The notes beneath the pieces were generated by a model. The model had not been told where the DNA came from. It was given only the letters and a program-made list of their open reading frames with translations, and searched no databases. The translations under genes and the position numbers were made by a program. This document shows positions 23,589 to 36,115 of a stretch of DNA of 64,000 nucleotides, piece after piece (the stretch's first letter is position 1; each line of letters opens with the position of its first letter). Origin of the DNA: Erythroxylum novogranatense (taxonomy: Eukaryota; Streptophyta; Magnoliopsida; Malpighiales; Erythroxylaceae); contig CM057228.1 of the NCBI GenBank assembly GCA_029891385.1, positions 63,370,523 through 63,434,522 on the forward strand, in the 5' to 3' direction.

Positions 23589-26500
23589 TGTTGGTACCTG
23601 ATCCGGGAACCGGATCCCAACCGACAAATAGGGATGGATACGAAGAACGAAGCGAATTCAAATAGGATAAATTGAATTCGATAACGACAAACAAAGCGAA
23701 AACGGAAGCAAAGCGAATGTAAATCGAATACAGAATCGAAAGAAGCAAATCAGAACGGTTACAATCAACGGCGAAACAGATACGGATCGAATTCAAACTT
23801 ACAATCAAAGTCTACAAATGAAGACAAATCGAATCGCATAATAAATGTCCGACATCCATGAATACAATACAAAGACAACAACGATCGCGTTGAAAACCTA
23901 GGCATTCGAAATCCGGTATAAATTTTTTTTCTTTTTTCTTTTTTTTTCATTTCTTACATCTTACACACTTTAATCATCTTTCATACAAATCATAAATCTC
24001 ATCTGAAACCATCTAATTCTTATTTATTTTTCTTTTTCAACTTATTATCTAACGAAATTTCGGCAGCATAACGACTGCCTTTCATAAAACCCAAAACCTG
24101 CAAGGGTTCAAAACACACTTCTATAGTCTCACAAATAGTCAGTATCATCAGACACCCCGTCCGGAATCCCAACTCAAACATAAAGCAGTATCTCAAATTA
24201 TGCCTATATACAATTCCCATTTATAAGCAAAATACAAAAACTTAATACAATCAAACCACAACTCAAATCCCGAGTTCTTATCCTTCATGCCCAATTACAC
24301 ATATAATCATATACACACATGGCAATTCAAGCCATATATAGAATTAATACCAAAATTGTAAGCTATATAAAAATCTAGTCTACACAAAAATTCAAACGGT
24401 CCAAAATCGGACCAAACGTCTTCACATTCTTTCATCCGATCTCTTGCTCGAAACCTGGAGATGGGGATGAAAGTGGGGTGAGCTGAAATAGCTCGTGGAT
24501 AACACATTTATAAATTGAAAAATAAGCAGAAATTATTTCTTAAAATTTCTCAATTTTCCAAACAATCATAACCAATTTCAAAACATTTCACAGTTGAAAA
24601 GTCCATTTGCTTCACAAAAATTTCTCGTTTGAAACTTCAATTTCTCATTTCTCAAACCTCACAAATCACTCGAAATTTCGAAACATGAATGCAGCACACA
24701 GAAACAACTCAAAAACACGTAACATATCAGAATGGTCTGGTTTGGTCCAAAACAGAACGTACTGCACATTCCCGCATAGCGGTCTTGTGCAGCCGTGAAC
24801 AGAACGTACTACACTTTCCCACATAGCGGTCCAGTGTAGCCGTGAAGGGAGTCCGAAATCGGAGCTCCATGTCACTAGCAGGCAGCCGGGAGAAGGCTAT
24901 AAACAAATAGAGACAATGCACTGACTCACGAGGGACCTGACCAAACCCACATAACACATAAGAGAAAACGAAAATTCGAATTGCCCGAAGGCCTTTTCAA
25001 AATCTTAATTTTCACACATTCACATAATGCATACAATTCAATCAATTCCTCATTCAAATACTAATTTCAACAATCAAATTATTCAATCAATGTTTTCAAC
25101 AATGTGCATAATTCAACAATGCATTTATAACAAATGAATTTAAACTTGTACTAATTTCTCAAAAATCATTCGGAAATCATATTTTCAAACATTAATCAAC
25201 ATTGTTTTCAAACATTTACAAAAACAATAATTTATCAAAAATCCAATTTTTGCTTTCTTTAAAATTTTCAAAATAGCTTTCTTTAATTTTTCAAAATTGC
25301 ATGTATAGCTTACAAATCAAAATATAAATATGCTACCCACCTCGAATTAATGCCAAAAACTTGTTCCAAGCTCCAAATTGACCATTTCTTCTTTCTTCCT
25401 TCCAATTCAAAATAACCTCTTTTCTTCTTCAATCTTCGAATTTTCCAAGCCCCATGGAAAGCTTTCATCCTCTTTCCTATTTTTCCCTTTGAATCAACTC
25501 AAAACCCAAGCTTAAAGACCCAAAAATTTCGAAATCTCCAAGCTTTTCTTCTTATTTCTTCTCCACAGCCATACTCCTTCCTTTTCTCTCTTTTTCTTCT
25601 TCTTTCCTCTCATCATCTTGTTTCACTCTTAAAAAAAAACGACAATCCCTTGTGTTTTTAAAGCCATGTCATTAAATGATAGATAAAAGACCAAAATGCT
25701 CCTAACATTTACTTTTAGTCATGCTTAACTTACGGATCTGATTCGCACTATCAATTTGAAGGAATTTGTCAAAACTTCCTTCTAGAGAAATGTTCCTCTA
25801 TGTCTTAATTTCATAATGCCACAAAAATCATCCAATTCGGAGCACTACATCAAAAGCTATGCTCAAAACATTTCGGGTATATTCATATTCTAACACATTT
25901 TCCATGTACGATTATTTCCATCCAGAAATTAACATTCTTAATCCCAAAATTGACATTCGATGTCTTCATAACAATTGTAGCTCTATTTCTCTAGTTTAAT
26001 TCAAAATAAGAATTGCCTCATTTCGATTTCAAGAGAAAAAGTTATGCCCAATATGCTTTCAGATGTTCCTAATCCAAAAACTACACACTAATCCGAACTT
26101 CCATTCATAAATTAAAAATCTTAGGGGCAAAATTGAAATTTCATTTCTTCATATGATTTGTACCCCCATGTCTTAATTTTATTTCGCCTCAAGAATAACT
26201 TCAATCGGATCAACACAGATCCCGAATTTCACAAAATACTGAACCATGTTCAGAAAATTAATCAACTCACTTTGATTAAATTAATCACCATTAATTTAAT
26301 CTCATAAAATTACAAATTTCTCATGAAGATGTAGGGAATTGTCTTAAGAATCTAACGCTTCAAGAATCAACTCAATTGGATGTCGGACGGAAAAGATATA
26401 AGCAAATAGTGAACAAAGGCCAGATTGGAGGAGGAAGCTAACAAAGAAATCAAAACGACGTCGCATGGAGGAGTCTCAAAACGACACCGTGCGGAGTCGA

Positions 26501-27323
26501 AACGCGCGCGTACTGAAGAGGCGAAACAAGAAACGACATCGCAGCGGAAAGGAGAAAACAACATCATTGAGGAACAGGCGCGCGCGCGTGTAGGGCGAGG
26601 GCTCGCTCGCCCTCGCGAGGCGTCGCAGGCGATGCGTCGCCTTAGCGACGACGATGCTTCCTATTCTTTTTTTTTTCCACATGAAAATCCGAAACTTCCA
26701 AAATTCATAACTCTTAATACCGAACTCCAATTTTGACAAACTTAGTCTCTATAGAAAGCTTGAAGAAAGCTCTACATCTTCTTCGAAGGACATAAAAATC
26801 AATTTGACCTCTAAGAAAGTCCATTTTTCAATCAAAACTTCTGACCTCTAATAATCATGCTAAAATCATAACAGGGACTTGTAAAAATCATAACTTATTA
26901 TTCCTTAATCGAAAAATTCTATACTTTATACCAAAATAAAGATCAAATCAAAACCTTCAACTTTCATGAATAACTCCAAGGCTAAATTAACCTCTAACTA
27001 GGTAAATTTGCCAGTCAAAGCTTTAGTCATAACATAAGTCAACCTATAATACACCTGAACTTTGACTGATCATAACTTTTACTCCCGATTTCGAAAAATT
27101 GCAAATTTTATGGCTACAGAAAACTCCCAACATAATCTACAAGTTTCATGTATATCATTTTCTCAAATTATGCCTAAATCAAAAGTCAACTATTAATGAC
27201 CAAAAAGTCAAACTTTTCATATTTCACACTTTTTCTTTTTAGTTCTTGCCATTTAACTTTATTTCAATCAACTCATCCACTTTTGCATATTTCTTATTTT
27301 CACTAAAAAATCGGAGTCCAATA
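23589..27323 (-). repeat. LARD 3' LTR (3.7 kb)
   Basis: The full-length copy. On the minus strand it begins TATTGGACTCCGA (the first bases changed from TGTTGGACCCC) and ends AGGTACCAACA. It contains a tandem hairpin pair (24752-24846), the conserved GAGCT/AGCTC hairpin (24480-24494) and CGACG-rich words near 26452-26545. Short frames inside it (24607-24798, 26425-26736, for example) recur in the other LTR as damaged versions and look like chance ORFs. Confidence 0.9.
24752..24846 (-). repeat. Tandem hairpin pair in LARD LTR
   Basis: Two 47-bp units. Unit one has arms CTGCACA (24762-24768) and TGTGCAG (24786-24792). Unit two has CTACACT (24809-24815) and AGTGTAG (24833-24839). Both pair perfectly although two of seven positions differ between units. 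Confidence 0.88.
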
Positions 27324-27960
27324 TTTCTCCCCCTCTTAAAAGAATTTCGTCATCGAAATTCATACTTGAGTAAACACCAAGTAACTCATCCTTGCATAAA
27401 TTTCTTTCTAAACAAAGATCATCAAGCACTTTCTTACTAATTTCTTTCCAAAACTCATAATCAATCATTTTTTTATCTAATTTACTCATCATACATATTC
27501 TCAATCTCTTCACAATTTTCACTTCCTGAAATCACATACCACTCATATCATATCAAATCACTATATTCATAACTCATTGTTTCTACACTTATGGACACAA
27601 GTCAATGGTCCATTTCTTAAGAAACCCTAATATGGTTCAATCATCGTTTAATCTTTCTCATTATGTCATCATTCTTTCATCTATATCAATTCATCACAAT
27701 TTATCAAGAAATTCTAATCTTAAGTTCTTCAACACATTTCGAAAATCAATCATATTCTTGACACCCAAATCGAACCAATCACTTGAATTCGTCAAATAGT
27801 CTTGCACATCAATTTCACATTCCTAAAGACAATCATACTTCTTTCATCAAAATCAAATGATCACTTAGCATATCCTCACTAATTCAATCTTATCCTCACA
27901 CACTCTTATCAATTTTATATGCCCAGTTAAGATCCTAATACTGGGCTCTGATACTATAAA
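27324..27960 (-). other. LARD interior: polypurine tract, spacer and primer binding site
   Basis: The minus strand runs from the primer site (TAGTATCAGAGCCC beside the LTR at 27960) to the purine tract at about 27325-27337. A frame at 27268-27522 holds FDDEILLRGG, which reminds me of text found just after gypsy pol genes, but this is weak. Otherwise it is non-coding and T/C-rich. Confidence 0.75.
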
Positions 27961-30905
27961 TGTTGGGACCCGATCCGGGAACCGGATCCTAACCGACAAA
28001 TAGGGATGGATACGAAGAATGAGGCGAATTCAAATAGGATAAATTGAATTCGATAACGACAAACAAAGTGAAAAAGGAAGCAAAGCGAATGTAAATCGAA
28101 TACGGAATCGAAAGAAGCAAATCAGAACGGTTACAATCAAAGGCGAAACAGATACGGATCGAATTCAAACTTACAATCAAAGTCTACAAATGAAGACAAA
28201 TCGAATCGCATAATAAATGTCCGACATCCATGAATACAATACAAAGACAACAACGATCGCGTTGAAAACCTAGACATTCAAAATCCGGTATAATTTTTTT
28301 TTCTTTTTTCTTTCTTTCTTTTTTTTTTTCATTTCTTACATCTTACACACTTTAATCATCTTTCATACAAATCATAAATCTCATCCAAAACCATCTAATT
28401 CTTATTTATTTTTCTTTTTCAACTTATTATCTAACAAAATTTCAGCAGCATAACGGCTGCCTTTCATAAAACCCGAAACCTGTAAGGGTTCAAAACACAC
28501 TTCTATAGTCTCACAAATAGCCAGTATCATCGGACACCCCGTCCGGAATCCCAACTCAAACATAAAGCAGTATCTCAAATTATGCTTATATACAATTCCC
28601 AGTTATAAGCAATATACAAAAACTTAATACAATCAAACCACAACTCAAATCCCGAGTTCATATCCTTCATGCCCAATTATACATAAAATCATATACACAC
28701 ATGGCAATTCAAGCCATATACAGAATTAATACCAAAATTGTAAGCTATATAAAAATCCAGTCTACACAAAAATTCAAAAGGTCCAAAATCGGACCAAACG
28801 TCTTCACATTCTTTCATCCGATCTCCTGCTCGAAACCTGAAGATGGGGATGAAAGGGAGGTGAGCTGAAATAGCTCGTGGATAACATATTTATAAATTGA
28901 AAAATAAGCAGAAATTATTTCTTAAAATTTCTCAATTTTCCAAACAATCATAACCAATTTCAAAACATTTCACAGTTGAAAAGTCCATTTGCTTCACAAA
29001 AATTTCTCGTTTGAAACTTCAATTTCTCATTTCTCAAACCTCACAAATCACTCGAAATTTCAAAACATGAATGCAACACACAGAAACAAATCAAAAACAC
29101 GTAACATATCGGAATGGTCTGGTTCGGTCCGAAACAGAACGTACTGCACATTCCCGCATAGCGGTCTTGTGCAGCCGTGAACAGAACGACAATCTTTTGT
29201 GTTTTTAAAGCCATGTCATTAAATGATAGATAAGAGACCAAAATGCCCCTAACATTTACTTTTAGTCATGCTTAACTTACGGATCTGATTTGCACTATCA
29301 ATTGGAAGGAATTTGTCAAAACTTTCTTCTAGAGAAATGTTCCTCTATGTCTTAATTTCATAATGCCATAAAAATCATCCAATTCGGAGCACTACATCAA
29401 AAGTTATGCTCAAAACATTTAAGGTATATTCATATTCTAACACATTTTCCATGTACGATTATTTCCATCCAGAAATTAACATTCTTAATCCCAAAATTGA
29501 CATTTGATGTCTTCATAACAATTGTAGCTCTATTTCTCTAGTTTAATTCAAAATAAGAATCGCCTCATTTCGATTTCCGGAGTAAAAGTTATGCCCAATA
29601 TACTTTCAAATGTTCCTAATCCAAAAATTGCACACTAATCTGAAATTCCATTCATAAATTAAAAATCCTAGGGGCAAAATTAAAATTTCATTTCTTCATA
29701 TGATTTGTACCCCCATGTCTTAATTTTATTTCGCCTCAAGAATCACTTCAATCGGATCACCACATATCTCGAATTTTGCAAAATACTGAACCATGTTCAA
29801 AAAATTAATCAACTCATTTTGATTAAATTAATCACCATTAATTTAATCTCATAAAATTACAACTTTTTCATGAAGAAGTAGGGAATTGTCTTAGGAATCC
29901 AACGCTTCAAGAATCAACTCAATCGGATGTCGGACTGAAAAGATATAAGCAAAATAGTGAACAAAGGTAGGATTGGAGAAGGAAGCTAACAAAGAAATCA
30001 AAACGACGTCGCATGGAGGAGTCCCAAAATGGCGCCATGCGGAGTCGAAACGCTCGTGTACTGAAGAAGCGAAACAAGAAACGATGTCACAGCGGAAAGG
30101 AGAAAACGACGTCGTTGAGGAACAGGCGCGCGCGCATGTAGGGCGAGGGCTCGCTCGCCCTCGCGAGGCGTCGCCCTAGCGACGGCGAGTTGAACGCTAG
30201 CCCTCGCGAGGGTGATGCGTCCCCCCAGCGACGGCGATGCTTTCTATTCTTTTTTTTTTCACATGAAAATCTGAAACTTCCAAAATTCATAACTCTTAAT
30301 CCCGAACTCCAATTTTGACAAACTTAGTCTCTATAGAAAGCTTGAAGGAAGCTCTACATCTTCCACGAAGGACGTAAAAATTAATTTGACCTCTAAGGAA
30401 GTCCATTTTTCAATCAAAACTTCTGACCTCTAATAATCATGCTAAAATCATAACAGAGACTTGTAAAAATCATAACTTATTATTCCTTAATCGTAAAATT
30501 CTATACTTTATACCAAAATAAAGATCAAATCAAATTCTTCAACTTTCATGAATAACTCCAAGGCTAAATTAACCTCTAACTAGGTAAATTTTTCAGTCAA
30601 AGCTTTAGTCATAACATAAGTCAACCTATAACACACCTGAACTTTGACTGATCATAACTTTTACTCCCGATATCAAAAATTGCAAATTTTATGGCTACAG
30701 AAAAATCTCAACATAATCTACAAGTTTCATGTAGATCATTTTATCAAATTATGCCTAAATCAAAAGTCAACTATTAATGGCCAAAAAGTCGAACTTTTCA
30801 TATTTTCACATTTTTTCTTTTTAGTTCTTGCCATTTAACTTTATTTCAATCAACTCATCTACTTTTGCATATTTCTTATTTTCACTTAAAAATCGGGGTC
30901 CAACA
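27961..30905 (-). repeat. LARD 5' LTR with an 835-bp internal deletion
   Basis: It aligns with 23589-27323 except for a gap. The bases that correspond to 24804-25638 are gone, and the join at 29186-29188 is a single ACG that is present at both ends of the lost segment in the other LTR. The deletion removes the second hairpin unit and all of the region up to ACGACAATC. Confidence 0.9.
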
Positions 30906-33678
30906 AAGAGAGAGGCAGAAGAGTACTTTTTTAAAAAATTTCTTAATAAGTCCTTATGTTTTTAAAATTTCTAGTACTGCTGGTATATAACCGGTATTAT
31001 AGATACTGAATCTAATACTGTTTATATAGAAACCCAACAGATAATATCAGTAGTTTATTTAAAGAAGTTTGATAAAATTAGTTATTTAATATTATATGCT
31101 TATCGTAAAATAAGCGTAAAAAATTATAAGTACATTAGTATTAGCTATTTATATCTTAGTATTTCTTTAAATATTCTTATAAAATTTAGAAAGAACAAAA
31201 TAAGTCAATACTATCATTTCTGCAATATCTTCTATTAAGCCTTAAGAATATGGAAAGCCCTCTCGATATAACTTCTTAATGATGAATAAGTTTGATTAAA
31301 AATCTCAAGATCTGTTTGGATTGGCAAGGCCAACTGAAGAACTTGAGAGATCACTAAAATGCTACTAAAAATAATTTAAAGAATGAGTTTAGTTGGATCA
31401 CTCCAGGAGTTTTTCCTTAAATACAGCACCAACGAGCTTAATATGAAATTGTGTTTGTAAAAATTATATCAATTTAATTATGATTTAAGGAAATATAATT
31501 TTTTTACTATTTTAATTTTAAAATTGAAACTATATATTTAAATATATTAATTTAAAATAACATTTTAAAAACTATTTATATTAATCTCTTAAAATTTAAA
31601 GTGAGATAAAATAATCAATTTAAATTTGTCTTATTAATTGTAGATTAAATTGAATTGAACTAAACACAATATTCAAGTGATAATAATATTATAAATATTG
31701 ATATAAAAGGAACCTAAATATCTGGTCTATACAAAAGTAATTAATATAATATAATTAGAGATAACAAAATTAAAAGTATTTAATTTTGAACATTTTAATT
31801 TAATATTAAATATTTTAAAATTTTAATTTGATGACTAAATTTTAAAATTTATATAAATTAAGTCAAATTTAAATCTCTATCTCTTTGAGTAATTTGTAAT
31901 AACTTTAGACAAAATAGTTTTTTACTTCCTTAATTCCCCAGCTGCTAGAGGAAAACATTCCTCATAGTAGCGCTTACAAAATTAGCAGATTGAGTTCAAT
32001 TCGTCAACCCAATCAGCTAATTACCACGCATAACATCAATGGTTTGACATGGTCAAATAGCTAAAATCTTTCAACCCGCCAAAAAATGGTTGATAAGTCA
32101 TTTACCAAACAACGTCTTTGATTTCTTGATTATAAGTATCACTTAGATTCTTTAAAATAAAACCGAGAATTATAATTTGTAACTTACTAGTTTGATTATT
32201 TTCTTGTCATTTACCTCAAACTATTTTCAAAACTTACTTATCTCATCCACAATAATCATACAAATATCTGGTCTCTAACAGTATTAAAAATATATATTAA
32301 GGGAACTCTACGACTGTTGCAGAAAGGATTAGTCAAGTAGAGCTAGCTCCCTAAGAGCTTAAGTCTATATATAATAAGTTTTAAATATTTTAGTAATTTA
32401 ATTGAAATTAAATTCTAATTTCACTTAAATTTTAATTTTAATTGTAATAATTCTAATTAAATACCAATTGAGCTCAAATAAGATCCAATATCTTATATTG
32501 GTCCTTATTTATTAAATATCTCTTATTTAATTATAAAATTTCTCAAACTTTACAATCAAGTCCAAGTTGATAAAATTGTCCTTTTCTCTTCAATCCATTT
32601 TTTTATGTATGATCTATAAGATTTCCAAATATGTCAGCAATAAATATAAAATTTAACCTTAAACTACATTTAGGATTAAATAAATTAAACTAATTTAATT
32701 TATCTTTAATTATCTAATTAAATAATTTATATCAATAGATCAATATTAGTGTTCAGAATATATCATGACTACTTAAATATTTAAAATGTCAAGTAATTTT
32801 GACTAACATTTTCATACATGATTTTCATGAATTCAATCATTTCATTATACAATGTTTTGATTAGATATAGAGCATGAAATTAATGTCTGTTTTATTTGAG
32901 TCTAATTATGTTAGTTATCCATCATTTTATTTGAGTCTAATTATGTTGGTTCTCCATCATTAACAATTGGTTCAATTAATAACATTTGCAAACTTTTACA
33001 AAACATGATTCCACATTAGCCAAGAATTTTCCAAATCAATAATAATCAATACCAACGAAACATTCTTCTTAATTACTTTTAAATAATAAATCCTATATTG
33101 ATTACTCAATTATCTCCATATAAATATATCTAACAACTACCGATTGAGTTGTCCTTGACTAGAATAAATCACAAGTAGTATCAAAACAAAGCAAACACTA
33201 TACAAGATAACTTAGGAGATCTCAAGTCAATGGGTCACTTTTATAATTATCATAATGAGAATATCTATAAACATACAAGCAATATTTCAAATGGAATTCT
33301 CATATAAGGTTAGTCTAATGAATTTATTCTCTAACAAACACTTATACTTTTGTTTAAGTATCTTCACAATTTGGCCTATGAGATTATTACTTCTTTCATA
33401 AGAAAAAACATAATTTGTACTATTTTTTACATTTTATTAATGTTCAGTCTTAATAGAATAATGACTAAGAATGATTTAGTCATAATTATAATTTCACTTA
33501 TAATATATAATTATCCCATAAAATTTATCATATATATCTAAATAGTAAAAGATAAAAAATGTCTTTTAAGTTAATTTGTAACCAGAAGACCACCAACCTA
33601 TGGGCATAAATTAACAACTACAATATTCATTTATTTTCATGGATCAAGTTGAAAATAAGGTCATAACCAAGCACAAGA
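30906..33678. other. AT-rich intergenic DNA
   Basis: No gene or terminal repeat recognised. A tandem duplication of about 37 bp (TTTATTTGAGTCTAATTATG) lies at 32888-32965. The stretch ends in AGA just before the CACTA terminus at 33679. Confidence 0.6.
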
Positions 33679-33692
33679 CACTATAACAAAAA
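33679..33692 (+). repeat. CACTA-1 left terminal inverted repeat
   Basis: CACTATAACAAAAA, preceded by AGA as the likely 3-bp target duplication. The CACTA-1 transposase is expected to bind this end and the subterminal repeats next to it. Confidence 0.85.
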
Positions 33693-34200
33693 CATACATT
33701 TTGCATCGTTTTTTCAGAAGACATCGCGAATTGTGAAAAGAGCCAAGATTCTGCGACGTTGTATGTAGACGTTGCGGATAAACGAATTGTTTGGCATCGT
33801 TTTGTTAGGAAGATGTCCCAAAATAGTTAGCGTAACGTTCTGGTTAATTAAACGTTGGGAAAGGCCAGGTCCACATTCCCCTCACCCCCACCAGAATGCC
33901 GTCGTGTCGTTGGCCCAACACGACGTCATTTTTGTATCTTTGAAACTTAAACTCCTACCCTCTAGCCAGATGAGACGACGTCATGTCCCCACCCCCCATA
34001 ACGACGCCGTCTCATCTTTCGTGTAAATGAAATACAGAGGTCAGTCATCAGTCTCCTGCGTTTAGCTCTGTCACCTTCCCTCTCTCTCGAGCCACCTTCC
34101 CTCTCTCATCTTCTGTCGCGCTTGGAATCTGTGGAGGTTGCTTCACTAGTTGACGTCCCTCTGTCGTCTATAGTTAGAGTGCATGTGCGTGTTGGTTGAG
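33693..34200 (+). promoter_or_regulatory. CACTA-1 subterminal repeats and probable 5' untranslated exon
   Basis: GCATCGTTTT occurs at 33703 and 33794, and GACGTTG-type words at about 33755 and 33767, as in subterminal transposase-binding zones. A GC-richer stretch follows, with CGACGTC/CGACGCC words (about 33918, 33973, 34000) and pyrimidine runs (TTCCCTCTCTCTCGAG). It ends in GAG|GTAAGT at 34201, a strong splice donor. Together this looks like a promoter with a non-coding first exon. Confidence 0.55.
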
Positions 34201-34929
34201 GTAAGTCATTCAACTATTTTGCTTGCGATTAATGTCGGGTAAAATGTTGGTTTTTTAATTGGTTGAAGTGGACGATTTAATCTGGGTTTGAGAGTGCTTA
34301 TTCGTTTTTTTTGATTATCTGTAACACAATGCATTTGGCTTTGTATTGTGTGACAGTAAGTTAAGGAAGAAGAGATTATATGTTTTAGGTGATTTGGGAT
34401 AATATGGTCACGGGTTTGAAGTGTTTGATGAAAGTTCAGAGAAGGTTTATGGCTTTGAATCACGTTTGTATTATGGATGATTTTGTTAATTCAATGTCTA
34501 TATATACTTGATGTGAGGAGTCTACTATTGATTTAATTTGTTTAAACTATTTATTTATTATTTATTTTATTTATTTGCAAATGGAATTAATTATATTATG
34601 TTCCTATACTTTTAGGTGATATCACATTTGTGTAGTTGCCTGTAGAGGTTCTATGATGGTTATTATTTTTTGATATGGAAGAAGGCAGTAACAATTTTTA
34701 TATTGAAAAGCTATTAATCGAATAGGATTATCCTAAAAGTCCACTTTGATATAAATGTAAAGAATTTATGATCTTAAATTCATATGTAAAGCTCTGCATT
34801 ATTTTGAATTTGCACAAACATATATTAATTCCAAGTAATATAAGGTTTATGAGGCAACATTGGATTATAGAAAATTAAGTTAGAAATAGATTATAAATGA
34901 ATGATAATTTTAGAATTAGTCTTGCACAA
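34201..34929. other. Probable intron; nothing coding recognised
   Basis: It follows the donor at 34201. AT-rich, with no domain seen. Confidence 0.4.
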
Positions 34930-35900
34930 ATATAAGGTCTATTGTTGCAACCATGGATGGGTATAAAAACATGTCATATTTATGAAAGGATTGTCTTAAT
35001 CATATAGACATGTTGAGAGGTGTGAGTTTAGAAGAACGAGATGCAGAAGTGGTGCATAACATTTTTATTAGAATGAATCACAATATATTTTATGCAAAGT
35101 TAATTATGATAAGGAAGGAAGGTTGAGGAATAATTTATAGGCAAAATGCAATGATTTTTATAATATATGTTAAATTTAGTTATATGGCCAAATTTGACAT
35201 CACTTATCCTGTCAGAAAATGTCAAATGTCGTTTGCTCCATTTGTAAGTGTAAACCATCATGAACATCTATATTGCTTAGTTATACACTTTTAACCAACA
35301 GGCCTATTGACAATTTCTATTGGCTCTTTTGTACATTGCTAAGGTGTATAAATGAGAAGATGCCTAATGTTATAATTACAAATGAGTGTAAAAGTATTAA
35401 TATACCATTAAGGTGGTATTTCCAACTATAATAAACTATGTTTGTGGTATATACTAAAGAAATTACTTGAGAAATTTAGTATCCACAAAAGTTATAAGAA
35501 TTTGAAGGATACATTTCTAGATGTTGTGTGTGATGCCAACAAATGAAGAATTTATATTAAAATGGAATGAAATGATTATAGAGTTTGACGTAGAAAAAAA
35601 ATTGATGGGTTGTCTTTATTTGATGAAAGAATCAATTGGGCTTTAACATATGTGAAAGGGTATTATTTTAGGAGAAATATAGGTGATATAAAGAAGAGAG
35701 TGAATAAATGCTTACTTTGAAAACTATGTTCATACTAGTAGCAACAATGATGACAACATTGCCCACTAAAAATCTTACTACCATGCTGGATCTTAGGAAA
35801 AGGTCAAACATGAAATTAAGTTTGATTACTTATAAGGGGAGTAGCGTATCATTAGCGACAGATTTTGATATTAAGAAAAAAATTAAAAACACACACCAAT
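34930..35900 (+). pseudogene. FAR1/FHY3-family (MULE transposase domain) relic
   Basis: With frameshifts, the translation follows FAR1-related proteins in order. KDCLNHIDMLRGVSLEERDA, then EVVHNIFIRMNHN, comes near 34988-35100. FDITYP...CQMSFAPFVSVNHH comes near 35188-35270. NEKMPNVIITNECKSI comes near 35355-35400. LKKLLEKFSIHKSYKNL comes near 35455-35505, then EEFILKWNEMI and NAYFENYVHTSS (about 35705-35745). MPFAPFVGVNHHG and DLYNHIDMLRR are family hallmarks. FAR1/FHY3 are light-signalling transcription factors derived from Mutator-like transposases, so this is either a captured host gene piece or an older MULE. Stops and shifts make it non-functional. Confidence 0.82.
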
Positions 35901-35934
35901 AACATGTATGAGATATTATGAGATAAGAAAAATT

Positions 35935-36115
35935 ATACAATGAAACTAACATTTTGACTTGAGTTATATATATTATGAGATCTATTATGACTTGAGTTAT
36001 ATATTATGAGATACATTTTGACTTGAGTTATATATTTTCTTATCCCTTTAGTATTTTAGCCATATTAATAAAAATGAAACTAACATTTTGACTTGAGTTA
36101 TACAATTTTGAAAGG
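35935..36115 (+). repeat. Short tandem repeats of TTTTGACTTGAGTTATATA
   Basis: The unit appears about five times with variable spacers (TATTATGAGAT, ATGAAACTAACA). It lies between the FAR1 relic and the gypsy protease relic. Confidence 0.8.

Larger units (their letters stand above)
23589..30905 (-). mobile_element. LARD-like retrotransposon with giant LTRs and a coding-free interior
   Basis: Two direct copies of a long LTR (23589-27323 and 27961-30905) flank a 637-bp interior. On the minus strand the right copy is the 5' LTR, followed by a primer site (TAGTATCAGAGCCC, about 27945-27958). A polypurine tract (AAGAGGGGGAGAAA) precedes the left copy. Outer ends are TGTTGG...CCAACA, and the flanking bases are GAGAG (23584-23588) and AAGAG (30906-30910), a 5-bp duplication with one difference. 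The interior has no gag or pol, so the element would depend on enzymes of another element, probably a gypsy one. Solo LTRs of the same or a related family are at 8062 and 40833. Confidence 0.9.

Noticed and set aside
24607..24957. Overlapping ORFs of 60-76 codons on both strands in the LARD LTR, one repeated at 28989-29180
   Set aside because: They recur only because the LTR is duplicated, differ between copies without codon-like bias, and match no protein family. They overlap the hairpin repeats.
26425..26739. 103- and 87-codon ORFs rich in Arg/Glu (also at 29973-30290)
   Set aside because: Made by the CG-rich, low-stop part of the LTR; the versions in the two LTRs differ in length and frame. 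No domain.
27268..27522. 84-codon ORF with FDDEILLRGG as a possible gypsy pol tail gene
   Set aside because: It overlaps the polypurine tract and the LTR edge; the resemblance is one short phrase.
27945..27958. tRNA-like sequence near the LARD LTR
   Set aside because: Only the 3'-end complement of a tRNA is present beside the LTR, so it is a primer binding site and not a tRNA gene. The same applies at 7209 and 48653.
33772..34026. 84-codon ORF near the CACTA-1 left end as a captured gene
   Set aside because: It lies in the subterminal repeat and untranslated exon zone, with low-complexity, His/Pro-rich translation and no family match.
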